A DNA stretch of 64,000 nucleotides from Acidobacteriota bacterium (GTDB taxonomy: Bacteria; Acidobacteriota; Vicinamibacteria; Vicinamibacterales; JAKQTR01): positions 310,001 through 374,000 of the forward strand of contig JAPKZO010000028.1 of the NCBI GenBank assembly GCA_026393755.1, read 5' to 3'. This document shows, piece by piece, positions 59,432-64,000 of this stretch (positions within the stretch are counted from its first letter, which is position 1; the number at the start of each line of letters is the position of its first letter). Under the pieces are notes generated by a model. That model had not been told where the DNA came from. It was given only the letters and a program-made list of their open reading frames with translations, and did no database searches. The position numbers and the translations under genes were made by a program.

Positions 59432-59450
59432 TGCCACTCCCGGAATGATT
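59432..59450. repeat. degenerate 19-bp palindromic repeat between wzt and rfaE2
   Basis: TGCCACTCCCGGAATGATT, imperfect relative of the family, with the spacer ACAATTCTG on its right as in the 80-bp units. The wzt stop TAA (59449-59451) overlaps it, and its GGGAG core may serve as a ribosome binding site for the next gene. Confidence 0.65.
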
Positions 59451-60834
59451 ACAATTCTGTCTCCGGCGCCGGCGGGGTGAAGCGCACGCCGCCGCTGAAG
59501 CTCCACGAGTGGCGCGGCCGATAGATCCCGACGTCCTGTACCGGTGATGTGACGCGGAAGCTGTACAGCAGGCGATGGTAGTCGTAGGGATAGCCGTCGC
59601 GCCGATGGATCGCCACGTCGAGCTTGTAGGTGCCGGCGACCAGATCGAGTCCGTCGATCTGAAAGGCGACTTCGGCGTCGCCTTCGAGCCGCTCGGCTTC
59701 GAACTTCTCCTGATCAGTGTTGGTGCCGAAACAGCACACGCCGTCGATGTTGAACAGGCCGATCCCGACGACAAAATCCGTCAGGGCGTGCGGGGCGTGC
59801 AGCGCGATGCGGATATTGACCCGCTCGCCGGTCTGGAACACATGCGCGGGCTGGCCGTCCTCGCCGACGAGTTGGACGCCGGTGATCTCGGCCTCGCGCG
59901 ATCCCCATCGGCCCTCGCCGGCCTGGAACATGTCCTGCGGTCCGGCCGGCTCGACGGGAGCTGTCTCGGCTGGCTTCTCCAGCCATGCTGCGGCGGCCTT
60001 AATAATGGGGTCATGCCCCTTCTCGCCGGCGGGCTCCACGCTGGCCTGCGCCTTGGCATCGGCGGCGGCAATCTGGGTCTCTTCCTGACGCCCGACGTCC
60101 GTGATGTATGCCGCAACGACGCGCCTCGGATCGCCAATCCCGCGCGACTTCCCTTCGTCGAGCCACAGTGCCGTGTCGCAGAACCGCTCGACCAGCGTCA
60201 ACTGGTGCGTCACCAGGAGAATTGTCTTCCCTCGGCGGCGGAGCTCCGCGAACTTGTCGAGGCACCGGTGCGAAAACGCCTCGTCTCCGACCGCCAGCAC
60301 CTCATCGACCAGCAGCACGTCCGGATCCACGTGAATGGCGACCGCAAACCCGAGGCGGACGTACATCCCGGATGAATACGTCTTGACCGGTGCGTCAATA
60401 AAGTCTTTCATCTCGGCAAACTCGACGATCTCGTCGAAACGGCGCGTGATCTCGCGCTTCGACAATCCGAGCATGATGCCGTTGATGAAGACGTTCTCGC
60501 GGCCGGATATCTCGGGATGGAAGCCTGCGCCAAGCTCAATCAGCGCCGAGATGCGGCCGGCGACGGACACGCGGCCGGAGGTCGGCTTGGTGATGCCGGC
60601 GACCAGCTTCAGCATCGTGCTCTTGCCCGATCCGTTGCGGCCAACGATGCCGAATGTCGATCCGGCGGGCACGTCGAACGACACGCCATTGAGCGCGTTG
60701 AATGTCTCGGCCGGATTCAGATCGCCCGCCATCGATCCGGACAGGATCGCGCTCTTGAGCGTGGCAAAGCTGCGGCGACGCGAGTACTTCCGGTAGGTCT
60801 TCCGGACGTCGACAACCTCAATGGCGGGTTTCAT
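59449..60834 (-). CDS. wzt: polysaccharide ABC transporter ATP-binding protein with Wzt C-terminal domain
   Basis: 461 aa. The ABC domain (about 1-245) has FGIVGRNGSGKSTMLKLVAG (Walker A), TYSSGMYVRLGFA (signature), DVLLVDEVLAVGD (Walker B) and LLVTHQ. A linker rich in Ala/Glu leads to a C-terminal Wzt domain (about 310-461) that binds the glycan's non-reducing end in known systems. With Wzm it forms an exporter for a polymer made wholly in the cytosol, separate from the Wzx/Wzy set. Overlaps wzm by 4 bp. Confidence 0.93.
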   Translation of the reverse strand: MKPAIEVVDVRKTYRKYSRRRSFATLKSAILSGSMAGDLNPAETFNALNGVSFDVPAGSTFGIVGRNGSGKSTMLKLVAGITKPTSGRVSVAGRISALIELGAGFHPEISGRENVFINGIMLGLSKREITRRFDEIVEFAEMKDFIDAPVKTYSSGMYVRLGFAVAIHVDPDVLLVDEVLAVGDEAFSHRCLDKFAELRRRGKTILLVTHQLTLVERFCDTALWLDEGKSRGIGDPRRVVAAYITDVGRQEETQIAAADAKAQASVEPAGEKGHDPIIKAAAAWLEKPAETAPVEPAGPQDMFQAGEGRWGSREAEITGVQLVGEDGQPAHVFQTGERVNIRIALHAPHALTDFVVGIGLFNIDGVCCFGTNTDQEKFEAERLEGDAEVAFQIDGLDLVAGTYKLDVAIHRRDGYPYDYHRLLYSFRVTSPVQDVGIYRPRHSWSFSGGVRFTPPAPETEL

Positions 60835-61622
60835 ACTTCTTCGGCGAACGAATCCCTGAGCCGATCAAACACGAAGTAGCCGACGAAGAACAGCAGCAGC
60901 GACGCCCCGCCCAACGCGAGCAACCACTTCCAGTGGCCGAAGTCGCCCTTGAAGAACAGGATCTCCTGGTACGAGACGGCGAGGTGCGTGAACGGATTCA
61001 GATTCAGCAACGTCTTCCCGATGGGTGGCGCGCCGTTCATCGAGTAGATGATGGGGGTCGCGAAGAACCAGAACGTCATCAGATTCGACAGGATGTCCTT
61101 GACATCGCGAAAGTGCACGGTGAGCGCCGACACGATGAGCGCCAACCCGAGCGTCAGCACCAGCTGCACCAGCACAACGACCGGGAACCATACGATCTCC
61201 GACCACTGCAGCGGCGCCTGATAGTAGATCAGGAACACCACGAGGATCGGCAATCCCAGCAGGAAGTGCACCATGTTCGCCAGCACCGTGACGATGGGGA
61301 GCACTTCGGCCGGGAAGAGGACTTTCTTGATCAGGTTCCCGCCGGCGATGAGGACGTTGGACGCTTCCAGAAGAGACGAGGAGAACCACGTCCATGGAAG
61401 GATGCCGCAGAACAGGAAGAGCGCGTACGGATACATGTCGGGCTGGCGTGACGGCAGGACGTACGAGAAGACGAATGTGTAGATGAGGAGCAGCAGCAGC
61501 GGATTGATGAACGACCAGAAGAATCCCAGCACCGAGGCTCTGTAGCGCGCTTTCAGTTCGCGCGCCACCAGGCTCTGGACCAGCTGGCGATACTTCAGCA
61601 GGTTGGAGAGGTTCTTCAGCAT
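60831..61622 (-). CDS. wzm: polysaccharide ABC transporter permease
   Basis: 263 aa ABC-2 type permease with six predicted helices (for example FWSFINPLLLLLIYTFVFSY, LFLFCGILPWTWFSSSLLEA, WFPVVVLVQLVLTLGLALIV) and the conserved ARELKARYRASVLGFFW amphipathic start. It forms the channel of the Wzm/Wzt exporter. The start is the ATG at 61622; a hairpin in the 42-bp gap separates it from the phosphatase gene. Confidence 0.93.
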   Translation of the reverse strand: MLKNLSNLLKYRQLVQSLVARELKARYRASVLGFFWSFINPLLLLLIYTFVFSYVLPSRQPDMYPYALFLFCGILPWTWFSSSLLEASNVLIAGGNLIKKVLFPAEVLPIVTVLANMVHFLLGLPILVVFLIYYQAPLQWSEIVWFPVVVLVQLVLTLGLALIVSALTVHFRDVKDILSNLMTFWFFATPIIYSMNGAPPIGKTLLNLNPFTHLAVSYQEILFFKGDFGHWKWLLALGGASLLLFFVGYFVFDRLRDSFAEEV

Positions 61623-61632
61623 CGGTTGAAAT

Positions 61633-61650
61633 GCCGGGCTGGAGCCCGGC
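61633..61650. terminator. hairpin between the phosphatase and wzm genes
   Basis: GCCGGGC-TGGA-GCCCGGC, perfect 7-bp stem. No T-run follows on the minus strand, so its role as terminator is uncertain; this type of hairpin also occurs as a dispersed repeat in many GC-rich genomes. Confidence 0.45.
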
Positions 61651-61664
61651 GCAACCCGAACATT

Positions 61665-62468
61665 CTACTGTGCTGTCACTTCCGCGACGACGACTGTGAT
61701 GTTGTCGGGGCCGCCGGCGGCGATGGCGGTTTCAATGAGCGTCGCGCACAGCGGGCCCGGTTCGCCCGGGGTCGCGCGCGCCATGATGGCTGCGATCGCC
61801 GAATCGGGCACCGGCGTCGAGAGGCCGTCGCTGCAGAGCAGGAATCGATCTCCCGGCTGCAGCGCGACCGGCGTGATCTCGACGTCGGGGTCCTCGGCGC
61901 CGGCCAGCGCGCGCGTCACCAGGTTGCGCCACGGATGCCGTCGCGCGTCCTCGGTGGTCATCGAGCCCGCGGCGATCTGCTCTTCGACCCACGAATGATC
62001 GCGCGTGATCTGTTCGAGTCGCCCTTCGTGCCACAGGTACGCGCGGCTGTCTCCCACGTGCGCCACGAGCCCGCGGATGATCCGGGCTTCGCCGGACGCG
62101 GCCGGCGGTTGCGCGATCAGCAGGGCCACCGCCGTGGTGGCCATCCCGTGCAGCGCGGCGTCATCGGCTGCCCGCTGCTGGATCTGCCGGTTGGCGAGCC
62201 TGAATGCCGACGACAGCCGGTTGCCGTCGACGCCGAGCGCCGCGTTGTAGCCGAATGGCCACGTCGCCTGTTCGCCCTGCCCTGCCGTGTGCTCGACAAA
62301 GGCCTCGATCGCATCGACCGCCACATGCGACGCCACCTCGCCAGCGGCGTGGCCGCCCATGCCGTCGGCCACGACAAAGAGGCCGAGCGTTGGACGCAGG
62401 CTGAAGCTGTCTTCGTTGGAATCGCGACGAAGGCCGGGATCGGTCGAGGCAGCGGACAGAATACGCAT
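61665..62468 (-). CDS. PP2C-type serine/threonine phosphatase (Stp1-like)
   Basis: 267 aa metal-dependent phosphatase. It shows DSNEDSF, LFVVADGMGGHAAGEVAS, VAHVGDSRAYLW, RFLLCSDGLSTPVPD and GPDNITVVVAE, the complete set of PP2C metal-binding Asp residues. It reverses Ser/Thr phosphorylation; no cognate Hanks kinase is in the window. Its start shares one base with the atpC stop (TGATG). Confidence 0.92.
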   Translation of the reverse strand: MRILSAASTDPGLRRDSNEDSFSLRPTLGLFVVADGMGGHAAGEVASHVAVDAIEAFVEHTAGQGEQATWPFGYNAALGVDGNRLSSAFRLANRQIQQRAADDAALHGMATTAVALLIAQPPAASGEARIIRGLVAHVGDSRAYLWHEGRLEQITRDHSWVEEQIAAGSMTTEDARRHPWRNLVTRALAGAEDPDVEITPVALQPGDRFLLCSDGLSTPVPDSAIAAIMARATPGEPGPLCATLIETAIAAGGPDNITVVVAEVTAQ

Positions 62469-62899
62469 CAGAATCTGGTTCGGGCCTTTGTCGCCACCTG
62501 GAGCCGGCTGAGCGCCTTCATCAACGCGACGCGCGCGCGCTCCATATCCACATCCGATGCCCCGGTTCGCGCCGCCTGGAGATGGTCTTCGGCCCGGCGC
62601 TTTGCCTCCTCGGCGCGGCGCAGGTCAATCTCTTCGGCGCGTTCGGCGAATTGCGCCAGCAGCCGGACCCGGTCGGGCAACACCTCGGCGAATCCAAACG
62701 CGATCGACAGGTAGTGCTTCTCGGTGCCCTTCCGGTACCACATCTGGCCGACCTTCAGGCCCGTCAGCAGGGGCGTGTGGCCCGGCAGAATACCGAGATA
62801 GCCTTCCGTGCCAGGCAACTGCACCTCGTCCACTTCCTCGTGGGCGATGGCGCGGTCTGGCGTCACGATCTCGAGCGTCAAATACGGCGGTAGAGCCAT
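62468..62899 (-). CDS. atpC: ATP synthase epsilon subunit
   Basis: 143 aa. N-terminal beta-sandwich (LTLEIVTPDRAIAHEEVDEV, QLPGTEGYLGILPGHTPLLT) and a C-terminal two-helix domain (EEIDLRRAEEAKRRAEDHLQ). It links the F1 rotor to catalytic subunits and can inhibit ATP hydrolysis. It follows atpD by about 80 bp, filled by two repeats. Confidence 0.95.
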   Translation of the reverse strand: MALPPYLTLEIVTPDRAIAHEEVDEVQLPGTEGYLGILPGHTPLLTGLKVGQMWYRKGTEKHYLSIAFGFAEVLPDRVRLLAQFAERAEEIDLRRAEEAKRRAEDHLQAARTGASDVDMERARVALMKALSRLQVATKARTRF

Positions 62900-62919
62900 C
62901 CTGAATCCTGCAACCGTCC

Positions 62920-64000
<1,081 letters not shown>

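Overview
This 64 kb window reads as one chromosomal segment of a GC-rich Gram-negative bacterium. The mix of families (UpxY-type NusG paralogue, FliA/WhiG-type sigma factor, TIGR03013-like polyprenyl sugar transferase, NHL-repeat protein, Wzm/Wzt next to ATP synthase) most resembles Acidobacteriota, possibly Vicinamibacteria. That placement is inference from gene content and style, not a database result. No tRNA, rRNA, CRISPR array or intact insertion sequence was seen.

Region 1 (about 1-40.7 kb, almost all on the minus strand) is a large surface-polysaccharide locus. Transcription runs right to left. It begins with a GDP-sugar type set (SDR reductase, LegB/GMD-like dehydratase, small nucleotidyltransferase) and a degenerate NtrC-type regulator. 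Next comes a 7 kb nonulosonate/sps-like module: WecE-like aminotransferase, SDR, MNIO/DUF692-like TIM barrel, NeuB without its SAF domain, glutamate-semialdehyde-type aminotransferase, WecD-like acetyltransferase and SpsF-like cytidylyltransferase. A LIC12162-type transferase, a Wzx flippase, an SDR and a glycosyltransferase follow. Then come a CDP-6-deoxysugar set (rfbF, rfbG, 3,5-epimerase-like cupin, SDR), a GT2, a Wzy/ligase-like protein, and an SGNH + MBOAT O-acetylation pair whose MBOAT gene carries an in-frame TGA. The tail holds a radical SAM protein, a methyltransferase, a GT4, an O-antigen ligase (plus strand), an NHL protein, AsnB, a two-domain dehydrogenase, WecB, a heparinase-like protein and a last GT4.

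Region 2 (41-46.5 kb, plus strand) carries a sulfatase-fold membrane protein, the initiating polyprenyl-phosphate sugar transferase, a GspG-like protein without a prepilin leader and a Wzz-like co-polymerase. Together with Wzx and the Wzy-like proteins these form a complete Wzx/Wzy-type assembly set.

Region 3 (46.5-55.6 kb, minus strand) is mostly housekeeping: FliA-like sigma factor, a DHp-only mini protein, a small HTH protein, dusB, an UpxY/NusG-like factor, a SurA-like chaperone and mfd. The gaps hold repeats: a 35-bp tandem array, a roughly 210-bp element with 23-bp terminal inverted repeats and a partial relative of it.

Region 4 (55.8-64 kb) has a plus-strand trio (small YIDPG-motif protein, NoeA-like methyltransferase, sulfatase-fold protein). 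On the minus strand follow hldE-type adenylyltransferase, wzt, wzm, a PP2C phosphatase, atpC and atpD (cut by the window edge). A 19-bp palindrome (AATCACTCCCGGAGTGATT and variants) recurs at least ten times in the gaps between 44 and 59.5 kb. It supplies the stop codons of three genes and forms two copies of an 80-bp triple-palindrome unit.
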